A DNA stretch of 64,000 bases from Rothia sp. ZJ932. GTDB lineage: Bacteria; Actinomycetota; Actinomycetes; Actinomycetales; Micrococcaceae. The stretch spans positions 1,736,001 to 1,800,000 of the forward strand of contig NZ_CP070480.1 in assembly GCF_016924835.1 (NCBI RefSeq), read 5' to 3'. The notes beneath the pieces are model-generated. The model was not told where the DNA came from. It saw only the letters and a program-made list of their open reading frames with translations, and did no database searches. Of the stretch, positions 18,565 to 28,702 are shown one piece after another (position 1 is the stretch's first letter; each line of letters opens with the position of its first letter). The translations under genes were made by a program, and so were the position numbers.

Positions 18565-19866
18565 TTACAGACCAAAGTAGCTGCGTACCTGTGACAACGC
18601 ATCGAGAAAACGGTCGATGTCATCGGTGGTGTTGTAGATGTAGGTGGACGCGCGGGTTGAGGCGGTGATGCCAAGGGCACGGTGCAACGGTTGAGCACAG
18701 TGGTGCCCCACGCGAACAGCGATGCCCTGAGTGTCGAGTAGCTGACCGACGTCATGCGGGTGTACCCCGTCTACGTGTATGGACGCCAGACCAGTGCGTT
18801 CCTCACCCGCCGCCGGTCCCAGCAAACGCACCCCTTCTATCTGGCTGATACCCTCGGCTAAGCGCTGCCCCAGAGTAGTCTCCCACGCGTGGACGTTCTC
18901 CATGCCCAAGTGCTCCAAGTAGCGCACGGCTTCAGCCCACGCCACAGCCTGAGAAACACGCTGGGTACCGGCTTCAAATTTGATGGGAGCAGGCATCCAC
19001 TGTGCCTCAGTCATGATCACCTTGGTGATCATAGAACCGCCGGTCAGAAAAGGAGGCATCGCTTCTAGCAGTTCGTTGCGTCCGTAGAGAGCACCAATTC
19101 CGGTCGGGGCGAGCATCTTGTGGGCCGAGAAAGCTGCAAAATCTACGCCCAAGGTTTCGAAGTTAACCGGTGTATGGGGCACCGACTGGCAAGCATCGAG
19201 CACGGTGAAAGCCCCGTGTTTCTGTGCCAGCTTTACCATAAAATCAACATTCGTTACCGAACCCAGCACGTTTGAAACGTGGGTGAAAGCAAGAATCTTA
19301 GTGCGGTCGGTGACGATTTTTTCAGCGGCATCGTAGTCGATGGTGCCATTCTCTAGCAAAGGAATGTGTTTAAGAGTTGCCCCGGTACGCGCGGCGAGAA
19401 TCTGCCAGGGAATGATATTGGCGTGGTGCTCTAGCTCGGTGGTGACGATTTCGTCGCCCTCCTCTAGGGCAAACTGGCGTGCGGTTTCTCCTCCAATGCC
19501 GGCGGACGCATTGCCGAAAGAATAAGCGATAAGGTTTAGCGCTTCGGTAGCGTTGGAGGTCCACACCAGTTTGTTCTCAGCTGCCCCCACGAAACCGGCG
19601 ACTGTTGCACGCGCGTCCTCGAAAGCGTCCGTCGCGTCAACTGCTAGGCTGTGTGCCCCACGGTGTACGGCAGAGTTTTTGCCCAGGTAGTAGTCACGTT
19701 CAGCGTCGAGTACCTGCAGGGGGTTTTGGCTGGTAGCACCAGAGTCAAGGTAGACCAACTGATGGTCGAAGACCTGTTGGTTCAGAATGGGAAAGTCCTG
19801 ACGGATGCGCTCCACTGTCTCGTTATTCAGCGGGGTTGCCGCCGCTACTTGGTACTTTTCACTCAT
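18565..19866 (-). CDS. sufS: SufS-type cysteine desulfurase
   Basis: The 433-residue PLP enzyme releases sulfur from cysteine for Fe-S cluster assembly. Visible motifs are TTELEHHANIIPW, the PLP-lysine segment FSAHKMLAPTGIGALYG, and the catalytic cysteine in VGHHCAQPLHRALG. The ATG at 19866 is preferred because GGAAG lies about 9 bases upstream; the frame is open further to 19911. sufU follows directly, so the two are co-expressed. The rest of a SUF operon (sufBCD) is not in this window. Confidence 0.95.
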   Translation of the reverse strand: MSEKYQVAAATPLNNETVERIRQDFPILNQQVFDHQLVYLDSGATSQNPLQVLDAERDYYLGKNSAVHRGAHSLAVDATDAFEDARATVAGFVGAAENKLVWTSNATEALNLIAYSFGNASAGIGGETARQFALEEGDEIVTTELEHHANIIPWQILAARTGATLKHIPLLENGTIDYDAAEKIVTDRTKILAFTHVSNVLGSVTNVDFMVKLAQKHGAFTVLDACQSVPHTPVNFETLGVDFAAFSAHKMLAPTGIGALYGRNELLEAMPPFLTGGSMITKVIMTEAQWMPAPIKFEAGTQRVSQAVAWAEAVRYLEHLGMENVHAWETTLGQRLAEGISQIEGVRLLGPAAGEERTGLASIHVDGVHPHDVGQLLDTQGIAVRVGHHCAQPLHRALGITASTRASTYIYNTTDDIDRFLDALSQVRSYFGL

Positions 19867-19999
19867 TCTATACACTTCCGCTTCTCTGTATTCCCATGAT
19901 GCTGCCGGCACGAAACCTACCGCACAGTCCTGACTACCAGCTTAGAACCTGAGTCGGGCTAGGTGGTAGTGAGGTTACGCTGATTTACTTCTGAATAGC

Positions 20000-21064
20000 C
20001 TAAAATCTGCTGGGCACCAACCGTTTAAGCCCCAAAGCCGGTTTCTCTATAAATCGCCATGAAAGATAAGCAAAAGGAAGAGTCAGTATAAAAGTCAGAA
20101 GCATGTTTATTACTACATGCAACTGTTCCGACCCAAACGAAATAAGAACTTGCTGAACAGGGAAAGCGTAGATGTAAACTCCGTAGGAAAGATCATTTCT
20201 GTAGCCCCAATAAACTTTTATCACAGAAGCTAAGCCAAGCAGGGCATAGACATATAAAATTTCAAATCCGTAGAGATAACCTTTTAAATAAAATGCTGCA
20301 ATGATAAAAGTTATAAACACACAGCCCCAAACAGCCAGCTGATTAATTTTTATTTTATCTCCCCAAATATAAAAGAGGCTACCCGCTAAGAACATTGGGG
20401 CTAGGCGTGCGAATTGCCAGTACATATTCATAGTAGTTGCATCAACATGTTCAAGTACGGGTCGCATGAATTCAAGTACGGGTCGCATGAACAGACTACC
20501 TAGAAATAAGACGGTAATCAGAGTTTTCTGATACTTTTTTACAAAAGGAATGAAGGCAACTGGCATGAGACAGAGGTACGCCACAAACTCATACCATAGA
20601 GTCCACGCCGAACCATTCCAAGTAGCATTGGGGTTGCCTCCCAAAGTACCTTCTATGCCCCATTGAAGTTTATACAAGTCAAAATTATTGAGAACATATG
20701 AAACAGCTGAGCTCTCAGATAGTCTTGCGTCATCTACGAAAAATAGGTGTACTGGCACAAAGAAAATGAGGATCATCAGCATAGAAACCCAATATCCTGG
20801 AAATATCCTCAGGAATCTCCGCCAGAGGTAAGATAAAGCCCCCCCTCTTTGAGCACTAGCCAATATTAGAAATCCGGAGGCACAAAAGAATAAGTCAACT
20901 GCCATTCCTGATATAAACTCAATTTTAGAGTCCAGATTACTAGTCAATGGATAAGCATGACCAATGATTACAAATGAAGCCAAGATAAATCTCAAAAAAT
21001 TGAGAGAATTCTTACCCCGCAAGATTGTATCATTTATGGTCGGTGAGCTCTGATTAATCATCAT
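20000..21064 (-). CDS. Acyltransferase 3 family membrane protein (OafA-like)
   Basis: The 354-residue protein has about ten membrane helices and acyltransferase 3 family features: LNFLRFILASFVIIGHAYPL near the start with the conserved Arg and His, FFCASGFLI, WRRFLRIFPGYW, and a C-terminal WRFIEKPALGLK. Such enzymes O-acylate sugars of surface polysaccharides. It overlaps the start region of the gene downstream of pth by 11 bases (20000-21064 against pth ending at 21054), so it is translated from the pth transcript. It is clearly richer in A+T than pth and sufS on either side, suggesting insertion by transfer. A perfect 21-bp tandem duplication lies inside it. It is closely similar to the acyltransferase at 34517-35548. 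Confidence 0.88.
   Translation of the reverse strand: MMINQSSPTINDTILRGKNSLNFLRFILASFVIIGHAYPLTSNLDSKIEFISGMAVDLFFCASGFLILASAQRGGALSYLWRRFLRIFPGYWVSMLMILIFFVPVHLFFVDDARLSESSAVSYVLNNFDLYKLQWGIEGTLGGNPNATWNGSAWTLWYEFVAYLCLMPVAFIPFVKKYQKTLITVLFLGSLFMRPVLEFMRPVLEHVDATTMNMYWQFARLAPMFLAGSLFYIWGDKIKINQLAVWGCVFITFIIAAFYLKGYLYGFEILYVYALLGLASVIKVYWGYRNDLSYGVYIYAFPVQQVLISFGSEQLHVVINMLLTFILTLPFAYLSWRFIEKPALGLKRLVPSRF
20450..20491. repeat. Perfect 21-bp tandem duplication inside an acyltransferase gene
   Basis: The 21 bases at 20450-20470 repeat without change at 20471-20491. In the leftward gene this duplicates seven codons in frame, giving FMRPVLE twice in a row. The related acyltransferase at 34517-35548 has no such duplication. 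Confidence 0.95.
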
Positions 21065-21650
21065 TTTTGTTCCCTGCTGAATGAAACTGTTGCTGGGTCG
21101 CTACCAATCCTTTTTCAATGAGCATGCGGGTGGCATCCGCAGCGTTAGAAATCAGGAGAGGCAAAGATTTCGCTTCGGTGGAGCTGAAGGGCTTGAGCAC
21201 AAAATCGGCTGTGTCCATGCGTCCGGGAGGGCGGCCGATGCCGGTGCGAACACGGTAGTAATCCTTAGTACCCAGGGCCTTAGAAATATCACGCAGACCA
21301 TTATGGCCGCCCTCACCACCACCAATTTTCAGCTTAACGGTGTCAAAGGGAATATCGATCTCATCGTGAATAGCAATCAGGTGGTCCGGGTCGATGCCAT
21401 AGAACTGCGCCAGCCCGGCAACAGGGCCACCAGAAGTATTCATATAGGTCAGCGGTTTGGCCAAAATAACTTTGGGTCCGCCGATGCCTAGACGACCCTC
21501 GATTACTTGGGCACGGGAACGGTGCCGTTTGAAGCTACCACCCACCTCACGTGCCAGCTCATCAATGACCATTTGCCCCACATTGTGGCGGGTCTTCTCA
21601 TATTCAGGGCCAGGATTACCCAAACCAACAATGAGCCATGTATCAGCCAT
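21054..21650 (-). CDS. pth: Peptidyl-tRNA hydrolase
   Basis: Pth recycles peptidyl-tRNAs dropped by ribosomes. The 198-residue product matches the family in length and motifs: LIVGLGNPGPEYEKTRHNVG at the N-terminus with the catalytic His, KPLTYMNTSG, HDEIDIPF with the catalytic Asp, and GGGEGGHNGLRDI. The ATG at 21650 has an AGAAAG box upstream; a longer frame to 21722 is open but unsupported. It follows rplY, the usual actinobacterial order, and is separated from it by a terminator, so it probably also has its own promoter. Confidence 0.95.
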   Translation of the reverse strand: MADTWLIVGLGNPGPEYEKTRHNVGQMVIDELAREVGGSFKRHRSRAQVIEGRLGIGGPKVILAKPLTYMNTSGGPVAGLAQFYGIDPDHLIAIHDEIDIPFDTVKLKIGGGEGGHNGLRDISKALGTKDYYRVRTGIGRPPGRMDTADFVLKPFSSTEAKSLPLLISNAADATRMLIEKGLVATQQQFHSAGNKNDD

Positions 21651-21723
21651 ACCTGTCGCTTTCTTTCTACCTGTTAAAAGGTCTAAAAACTTCACGTTCA
21701 CCAGTCTAAACGCAGATTCCATA

Positions 21724-21762
21724 TAAAGAAGCCCGCACCCACCGGTGGGTGGATGCGGGCTT
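21724..21762 (-). terminator. Terminator after rplY
   Basis: AAGCCCGCA (21729-21737) pairs with TGCGGGCTT (21754-21762), with a CCCACC/GGTGGG inner arm, and on the minus strand is followed by CTTTATAT. It lies just downstream of rplY and upstream of pth. Confidence 0.85.
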
Positions 21763-21799
21763 ATACACAGTAATTACCTACTGTAAACTCAACAAGTTA

Positions 21800-22492
21800 T
21801 TACTGCTTGTTGTTGTCTGAGTCGTGAGCTTCACCAGCCTGATCTGATTCTTCAGAAGCGGGCACGATGTCGCCATCTACTGCATCTGCATCGTCAACAG
21901 GGTTGCCTTCAGCGTCGGTGTCGCCTTCTTCACCGGGCTCGGGTACGTCGAGTACTGCAGGCTCAGCAATGTTAACAACAATTGCTTCCTCGTCAGTCAG
22001 CAGGGTAACGCCTTCGGGCATGACAACGTCAGCAGCGGTGATGTGCTCACCTACTTCGCGGCCTTCGATGTTGATTTCGATAACCTCGGGCTGCTTGATA
22101 GCGTCAGCTTCAACCAGCAGAGCGGTCATTTCGGTGTTAGCTACAGCGCCTGCTGCTACTTCACCCTCAACGTGTACGGGGATTTCAACCTCAACACGCT
22201 CGCCGCGCTTAACGATCAGCAGATCCATGTGCTGAATTTCGGGGCGGATAGCGTGACGCTGGATGTCCTTAACCATTGCCAATACTGACTCGCCTTCGAT
22301 ATCGAGATCGAAAACAGCGTTGGGGGTACGTGCTGCAAGAGTGGTCTCATGACCGGGCAGAACAACGTGCTTGGGTTCTTCGCCGTGACCGTAGATTACT
22401 GCGGGAATATCGCCTGCCATACGAATACGGCGTGCGTAGCCCTTACCGAATTCTTCGCGAATGGTTGCTGAAAGCTTGTATGCACCTGACAT
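21800..22492 (-). CDS. rplY: 50S ribosomal protein L25 (Ctc/TL5 form)
   Basis: The 230-residue product is the long bacterial form of L25, which binds 5S rRNA. The N-terminal domain reads FGKGYARRIRMAGDIPAVIYG, the typical 5S rRNA-binding part. The C-terminal TL5 domain has VEIPVHVEGE and VMPEGVTLL. It ends with a highly acidic Asp/Glu tail common in actinobacterial forms. In most relatives it follows prs directly; here 25 kb of polysaccharide genes intervene. Confidence 0.95.
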   Translation of the reverse strand: MSGAYKLSATIREEFGKGYARRIRMAGDIPAVIYGHGEEPKHVVLPGHETTLAARTPNAVFDLDIEGESVLAMVKDIQRHAIRPEIQHMDLLIVKRGERVEVEIPVHVEGEVAAGAVANTEMTALLVEADAIKQPEVIEINIEGREVGEHITAADVVMPEGVTLLTDEEAIVVNIAEPAVLDVPEPGEEGDTDAEGNPVDDADAVDGDIVPASEESDQAGEAHDSDNNKQ

Positions 22493-22840
22493 GGGTGTCT
22501 CCTTCTATATTTTGGTTGCATGAACGTACTGCGCCAAGAGATGTACTGGCGCCAGAGAGTGCGTCTCTAACCATAAGCACCAGCGTCCTGCACCCAAAAG
22601 ATTCAGGGACGCGTGTGCTCGCCAGCCACCGTCAGTTTCGGACCTGCGTTCGCCCGCAATTTTCATTGAAGTGTTACAGTCCACTGCCTTGGCTTGCCTG
22701 AGCAGTTTTCTGTCAACCAATTTTTGTTTCCTCGCATACTCGGAAAATTGGTTCACAGCTACTTTGGCTTACTGCCCATTGTGGTGGGCAACTTGTTAAG
22801 TATGCCTGAGATGGCAGGCGGTCTGCAAGATATATGAGTA
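22493..22840 (-). promoter_or_regulatory. rplY upstream region with hairpin
   Basis: This roughly 350-base stretch between the rml terminator and rplY holds no gene that I can support. AACCAATTTT (22715-22724) pairs perfectly with AAAATTGGTT (22744-22753) around a 19-base loop. Directly next to it, on the minus strand, TTGACA (22711-22716) matches a consensus -35 box, but I cannot find a good -10 at 16-18 bases. The region must drive rplY, now that the gene is cut off from prs. Confidence 0.4.
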
Positions 22841-22879
22841 AAGAAACATCGTGCCCCGCCTGTCAAGGAGCGGGGCACG
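22841..22879 (-). terminator. Terminator after the rmlB-rmlCD operon
   Basis: CGTGCCCCGC (22850-22859) pairs perfectly with GCGGGGCACG (22870-22879) around a 10-base loop. On the minus strand ATGTTTCTTT follows. It sits immediately after the rmlCD stop codon. Confidence 0.85.
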
Positions 22880-22886
22880 AGTTATT

Positions 22887-24308
22887 TTATTGGTTTTTCG
22901 CCAAGTAGCTTTCCAGTGCTATGCCGTGATCGCGCGGCGTGAAACCTGCTGCGATAATCTTTGACAGATTCATCGCTGAGTTAGTGGGGCGGGGCGCGAA
23001 AATCTCAGACTTGGCAAAGTACTCGGCGGTGGTTGTCTCAGAAACTCGCGTAGCATCGTGTCCAGTCAGTTCAAAAACCTTCTGTGCAAGCGCAGCCCAG
23101 GTAACGATATCGCCGGTATTCGAGACGTGATAGGTACCGTAGTTTGCCTGTGTTTTGAGCAGGTGCAAAATCGCTCCTGCAAGGTCTTCGGTGAAGGTGG
23201 GGCGGCCGTGCTGGTCAGCTACTACTGACGGGTTGATTCCGCGCTCAGCAAGAGACTTCATAATCTCAACAAAATTCTTACCTTCACCTATCACCCATGA
23301 GGTACGCACGATGTAGTGACGCGGTGCAACAGCTACTGCTGCTTCACCTGCCGCCTTCGACTGGCCGTATACGCCCAAGGGAGCTAACGGTGCGTCCGCT
23401 GTGTATTCTTCGCCCAGTGGTAAAGATCCGTCAAAAACGTAGTCGGTTGAGACGTGCACCAGCGGAATGTTAGCTTCTCGGGCAACGGCGGTGAGCGCGG
23501 CGACACCGGTAGCGTTTGCTGCCCATGCGGCAACACGCCCTTCTGAGGTTTCAGCGGTATCGACAGCTGTGTAGGCTGCGGCGTTGATGATTGCGCTAAA
23601 GGAGTGCCAGTGGAAAGTACCTTGCCAGGACGCCGGGTCGGCGATATCCAGCGTCTCGCGGGTGGTTGCGACGAAGGGTATTTCGGCTACTTCAAGCTGG
23701 CGTACCAATTCTTTACCGAGTTGCCCTCCAGCCCCAACGACCAAAATCGGTGCGGGCTTGACCGCAACGACGTCAGTAAGGTGAGGGTGGTTTTTGTCCT
23801 TATCAGAGAGTTCAGCTTGATCCAGTGAAATGGGCCAGTCAATGGCTATCGTCTCATCTGCAAGGTTCAAAAAGGAATACTCGCCTTGGGCATCTGCTGA
23901 CCAGTGGTCATTAACCACATAGGTGTAGGCGGTGTTGTCTTCGAGGGTCTGGAAAGAATTACCGACACCGCGGGGTACATAGACTGCGGTATCTGGTCCG
24001 AGTTCCACGGTGACGGTCTTGCCGAAAGATTCGCCCTCCCGCAGATCCACCCAGGCGCCGAAGATTTTACCGGTGGCAACAGAAACGAACTTGTCCCAGG
24101 GCTCTGCGTGTATGCCGCGGGTGGTGCCAGCAGCTGCGTTGAAAGAAATGTTGTTCTGCACCGGGCCAAAGTCGGGCAGACCCGCAGCAACCATCTTTTC
24201 GCGCTGCCAGTTTTCTTTGAACCAGCCGCGGTTATCGCCGTGAACAGGCAGGTCAATAATGAGTAGGCCGGGAATCTTAGTTTCGTGTATTGCGAGTTCT
24301 TTTGCCAT
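22887..24308 (-). CDS. Fused dTDP-4-dehydrorhamnose 3,5-epimerase / reductase (RmlC-RmlD)
   Basis: The 473-residue protein joins two steps of dTDP-L-rhamnose synthesis. Residues 1 to about 180 form an RmlC cupin domain with RGWFKENW, TTRGIHAEPW (epimerase His) and GNSFQTLEDNTAYTY. From about residue 188 an RmlD domain starts with the NAD(P)-binding VVGAGGQLGKEL, followed by VHVSTDYVFDG and the YGQSKAAGE catalytic Tyr/Lys pair. Fusion of the two is known in several actinobacteria. The gene begins 3 bases after rmlB, in the same operon, and a terminator follows it. Rhamnose is thus likely to be a component of the surface polymer. Confidence 0.93.
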   Translation of the reverse strand: MAKELAIHETKIPGLLIIDLPVHGDNRGWFKENWQREKMVAAGLPDFGPVQNNISFNAAAGTTRGIHAEPWDKFVSVATGKIFGAWVDLREGESFGKTVTVELGPDTAVYVPRGVGNSFQTLEDNTAYTYVVNDHWSADAQGEYSFLNLADETIAIDWPISLDQAELSDKDKNHPHLTDVVAVKPAPILVVGAGGQLGKELVRQLEVAEIPFVATTRETLDIADPASWQGTFHWHSFSAIINAAAYTAVDTAETSEGRVAAWAANATGVAALTAVAREANIPLVHVSTDYVFDGSLPLGEEYTADAPLAPLGVYGQSKAAGEAAVAVAPRHYIVRTSWVIGEGKNFVEIMKSLAERGINPSVVADQHGRPTFTEDLAGAILHLLKTQANYGTYHVSNTGDIVTWAALAQKVFELTGHDATRVSETTTAEYFAKSEIFAPRPTNSAMNLSKIIAAGFTPRDHGIALESYLAKNQ

Positions 24309-24311
24309 GTT

Positions 24312-25382
<1,071 letters not shown>

Positions 25383-25384
25383 TT

Positions 25385-26245
25385 ATGAAGGGAATTATTC
25401 TGGCAGGCGGAACCGGTTCGCGCTTGCACCCCATTACTTTGGGCATTAGCAAGCAGCTTGTACCGGTCTATGACAAGCCCATGATCTACTATCCGCTTTC
25501 AACATTAATGTTGGCGGGTATTCAGGACATCCTGATTATTACGACTCCCGCAGACCAAGATCAGTTCAAGAAACTCCTGGGAGACGGTTCTCAGTACGGT
25601 GTTCGCTTGACCTACAAGGTTCAGCCTAGCCCCGATGGTCTGGCGCAGGCGTTTCTCTTGGGAGAAGAACATATTGGTAACGACTCGGTAGCGCTGGTTT
25701 TGGGCGACAACATCTTTTACGGTCCCGGACTTGGCGCCCAGTTGCGTAAGTACACTGCTGTAGACGGAGCCGCTGTTTTTGGCTATCAAGTTGCCGATCC
25801 ATCGGCGTACGGCGTTGTTGATTTTGATGAAAACTTCAAGGCACTCTCCATCGAGGAGAAGCCAGAAAACCCCAAGAGTAATTACGCGATTCCAGGGCTC
25901 TACTTCTACGACAATAAGGTCGTGGAATATGCTCACAGCATTAAGCCCTCACCACGCGGGGAGCTAGAAATCACCGACCTCAACAGAATGTACCTCGATG
26001 AGGGCAAGTTACAGGTAGAAGTACTCCCCCGCGGCACAGCTTGGCTCGATACCGGAACTTTCGACTCCTTGGCAGATGCAACGAGCTTCATTCGAACCGT
26101 TCAGGCACGCCAGGGTCTTTCGATTGGCTGCCCCGAAGAGATTGCCTGGCGTATGGGCTTCATCGATGAGGCACGTCTCTCGGAGTTAGCACAGCCTTTG
26201 GTTAAGAGCGGATACGGAAAGTATCTACTTAATCTGCTCAAATAA
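25385..26245 (+). CDS. rmlA: Glucose-1-phosphate thymidylyltransferase
   Basis: The 286-residue enzyme starts the dTDP-rhamnose pathway by coupling dTTP to glucose-1-phosphate. Motifs are [40 protein letters not shown] and the [10 protein letters not shown] segment. The ATG at 25385 gives exactly the expected N-terminus; the frame open to 25343 is ignored. It is the first gene of a rightward group with the BY-kinase, nucleotidyltransferase and PqqD-like genes. Confidence 0.95.
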   Translation: MKGIILAGGTGSRLHPITLGISKQLVPVYDKPMIYYPLSTLMLAGIQDILIITTPADQDQFKKLLGDGSQYGVRLTYKVQPSPDGLAQAFLLGEEHIGNDSVALVLGDNIFYGPGLGAQLRKYTAVDGAAVFGYQVADPSAYGVVDFDENFKALSIEEKPENPKSNYAIPGLYFYDNKVVEYAHSIKPSPRGELEITDLNRMYLDEGKLQVEVLPRGTAWLDTGTFDSLADATSFIRTVQARQGLSIGCPEEIAWRMGFIDEARLSELAQPLVKSGYGKYLLNLLK

Positions 26246-26352
26246 TTTTCTTTACCCCACCTCGCAGGTCTATCTGGTATTAGTATTAAAAGCCGGTGCC
26301 ATTTTGTGAACAGCTCTGCGAAGCTTCGGCTTATTTAAGGAATCCCTGATTT

Positions 26353-27771
26353 ATGACAATTCTAGATTTTATTCGCCTGACGCGGGCGAACTTAAAGTAC
26401 CTGCTAGCAGGTCTCCTCATCGGTGCGCTACTAGGGCTTGGATACTCTCTTCTTCAGCCAAAGGTCTACGCATCTTCCTCGACCGGTTACGTAACAGTTG
26501 CTGGGTCTGCTGGCATCGGTGACGTTATTTCAGGTAGCTCAGCAGCAAAAGAGAAAGCTGCCGGTTACCTTTCGCTCGCCAACAGCCGCGCAGTAGCAGA
26601 GCGTATTGTGGAGCAGCATCCTGAGCTCAATATGGATCCCAGTGAAGTAGCTGGACGACTAACCGCAACACAGGACTCTGCTTCTGCCCTCATTAAGGTT
26701 CAGGCAACTGGTAATACCCCTGAAGATGCCCAGGTTCTTGCTAACTCTGCTCTAGAGTCAATTGCGTTCGTAGCTAATGAGCTTGAGGGCAGCAACGCTG
26801 TTCGTGTTGTGCCGCTTGAAGATGCTCTGCCAAACCAGACCCCGATTAGCCCTAATACTCTTAGGAATATCCTCTTAGGCTCCCTCGCTGGTTTCCTAGC
26901 AGTGTACGGTGCTGTTTTCCTTCGCAAGGCCATCGATACTAAGGTTCGAACTCGTGACGATGCAGTCAAGTCCTCAGGTCTTGGGGTTCTTGGTATGCTA
27001 CCTCAGTCTGATGACCTCGACGGAGCCAAGATCCTCCATGAGACAGGCAACCATGTCTCGCAGGAGTCAATTCGACAGCTTCGCACTAACCTGCGTTTTG
27101 TGAACGTTGACAACCCTCCCAAGTCTGTTCTGCTTACTTCATCTGAACCAGGCGAAGGTAAGTCGACTGCAGCTTCAGCTCTTGCTCACGCCTTAGCAGA
27201 ATCGGGTCAGCCCACCATCATCATCGATGCTGATTTGCGCCGCCCCACTGTTGCTAAGAAGTTCCGCATTGACTCAAAGGTTGGTCTAACCGAAGTTATT
27301 GCTGGTCAGATTGAGCTTTCAGAGGCTGTCAAACAGTTTAAAGACTCGCAGCTCTTCATTCTGCCCGCTGGTCGAATTCCCCCGAACCCCTCCGAACTTT
27401 TGGGGTCGGATAAGATGCGCAGCCTGATCCGGGAGCTATCTGAAGAGTTCATGGTAATTATCGATGCACCCCCGGTGCTGCCGGTTACTGACGCTGTTCT
27501 GCTTTCTAACTCCGTTGATGGCGTGGTGTTAGTTGTATCTGTAGGCAGCACCAGTCGCGAGCACTTGCAGGAAGCTTCAAATAACCTGCAGCAGGTTGGC
27601 GCAAAACTCATAGGTCTTGTACTCAACCGAGTACCTACTGGTGGTTTCGGTGGCGGTTACTATGGCTTCGGTTACGCTTCTTCAAAGGGTTATACTGCTT
27701 ACTACGGTTCAGATACATCCAAGAACCAAAAGCGGGGTTTCTCGAAGAAATTGACTAATCGCTCAAAGTAA
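26353..27771 (+). CDS. Polysaccharide co-polymerase fused to BY-family tyrosine kinase
   Basis: The 472-residue protein joins a Wzz domain to a cytoplasmic bacterial tyrosine kinase. Membrane helices lie at about 15-36 and 172-193. The kinase domain has Walker A EPGEGKST near residue 265, Walker A' IIIDADLRRPT near 290 and Walker B VIIDAPPVLP near 366. The C-terminus ends in a Tyr/Gly cluster (GGGYYGFGYASSKGYTAYYG), the usual autophosphorylation site. The single-chain form resembles Wzc more than the split CapA/CapB of Firmicutes. It probably sets polymer length and assembly in response to phosphorylation. The low-molecular-weight phosphatase at 58712-59308 is a possible opposing enzyme. Confidence 0.92.
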   Translation: MTILDFIRLTRANLKYLLAGLLIGALLGLGYSLLQPKVYASSSTGYVTVAGSAGIGDVISGSSAAKEKAAGYLSLANSRAVAERIVEQHPELNMDPSEVAGRLTATQDSASALIKVQATGNTPEDAQVLANSALESIAFVANELEGSNAVRVVPLEDALPNQTPISPNTLRNILLGSLAGFLAVYGAVFLRKAIDTKVRTRDDAVKSSGLGVLGMLPQSDDLDGAKILHETGNHVSQESIRQLRTNLRFVNVDNPPKSVLLTSSEPGEGKSTAASALAHALAESGQPTIIIDADLRRPTVAKKFRIDSKVGLTEVIAGQIELSEAVKQFKDSQLFILPAGRIPPNPSELLGSDKMRSLIRELSEEFMVIIDAPPVLPVTDAVLLSNSVDGVVLVVSVGSTSREHLQEASNNLQQVGAKLIGLVLNRVPTGGFGGGYYGFGYASSKGYTAYYGSDTSKNQKRGFSKKLTNRSK

Positions 27772-27783
27772 AAGTTATTATAA

Positions 27784-27819
27784 AATATGAGGCAGGGCAT
27801 CATTGCCCTGCCTCATATT
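27784..27819 (+). terminator. Perfect 16-bp hairpin between BY-kinase and nucleotidyltransferase genes
   Basis: Bases 27784-27799 pair perfectly with 27804-27819 around a TCAT loop, core GAGGCAGGGCA/TGCCCTGCCTC. Only a weak U-like tract (ATATTC) follows, and the ribosome-binding site of the next gene begins 3 bases later. It may act as a terminator or as an attenuator limiting downstream expression. Confidence 0.7.
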
Positions 27820-27835
27820 CATGGAAGCGAATTTT

Positions 27836-28699
27836 ATGACTAGTGAATCAGCGATGGATGCGAAAAACGCTCAGGATGTACCACTCAAGGCACGCATTAC
27901 GCTGTCGCACGCCCATTTGCAGCACTTAGCGAATCTCAAGCATGTCGATGTTCTGCATGTCAAAGGCTATGCTTTTGGCACAGACACTTACCCAACAAAC
28001 CGCACTAGTTCTGATGTTGATTTGTTAGTTCGCCCTGACCATGTAGAAACCTTCATTGAGGTTCTCATCGACAACAATTGGTCAGTGATGACGAGCTTTG
28101 AGGCAGGCTCCGATTATCACCATGCTATGACTGTTTACCACCCTACATGGGGGCTAGCTGATATTCATCGGTATTTTCCCGGTTTAGACGAGTCGCCTGC
28201 CGTATCTTTTGAGAAATTATGGTCTCAGAGACGCATTAAACCGCTTTCGAATTTTCCGTGTCCTACCCTTTCGATCGTTGATGCTCGCATCTTAGTGTAC
28301 GTGCATTCCGCACGTTCAACGAGTCCTCTGAAAACCGATGTTCGCTATCTTGAAGACAGATTGCTTTCAAGCGAAAAGGAAGAGATGCAACAGCGGGTCA
28401 AAGAGCTAAATGCAGAACTAGCTTTTGCGGCAGCAACGGGTCGTCTCGATGAATTCGTTCACCACCGTGACTACTTATTTTGGAAGACTGCCTCAGAACC
28501 TTCACCTGAGACATTGCGCTGGTATGCCCGCGTAAAGACGGCTCGGGGACTGGGGGCTAAGGTACAAACCATCATTAATATTTTTAGAGTTAATAAAGAC
28601 CATCTTGCGATGGAGCTTGGTCATACGCCCTCACGTGCAGAGGTACGCGCCAGATTCTTCTCACGGTTCGCTGTATTTACCCGTAAAAAGAGGCACTAA
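27836..28699 (+). CDS. Nucleotidyltransferase-fold protein (NTP_transf_5 type)
   Basis: The 287-residue product has a nucleotidyltransferase core: VLHVKGYAFG and the acidic SSDVDLLVRPDH near residues 58-69, then a partner Asp in WGLADIHRYF. This fits the poorly characterised NTP_transf_5 family (PF14907), often found in polysaccharide and PqqD-containing clusters. The ATG at 27836 has GGAAG at the right distance; upstream starts fall inside the hairpin. It is followed 3 bases later by the PqqD-like gene, so the two act together. Substrate and reaction are unknown. Confidence 0.78.
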   Translation: MTSESAMDAKNAQDVPLKARITLSHAHLQHLANLKHVDVLHVKGYAFGTDTYPTNRTSSDVDLLVRPDHVETFIEVLIDNNWSVMTSFEAGSDYHHAMTVYHPTWGLADIHRYFPGLDESPAVSFEKLWSQRRIKPLSNFPCPTLSIVDARILVYVHSARSTSPLKTDVRYLEDRLLSSEKEEMQQRVKELNAELAFAAATGRLDEFVHHRDYLFWKTASEPSPETLRWYARVKTARGLGAKVQTIINIFRVNKDHLAMELGHTPSRAEVRARFFSRFAVFTRKKRH

Positions 28700-28702
28700 A
28701 CT

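Noticed and set aside
22505-22756. An 83-codon minus-strand frame upstream of rplY.
   Set aside because: No ribosome-binding site or recognisable domain, and it overlaps the rplY promoter region and its hairpin.
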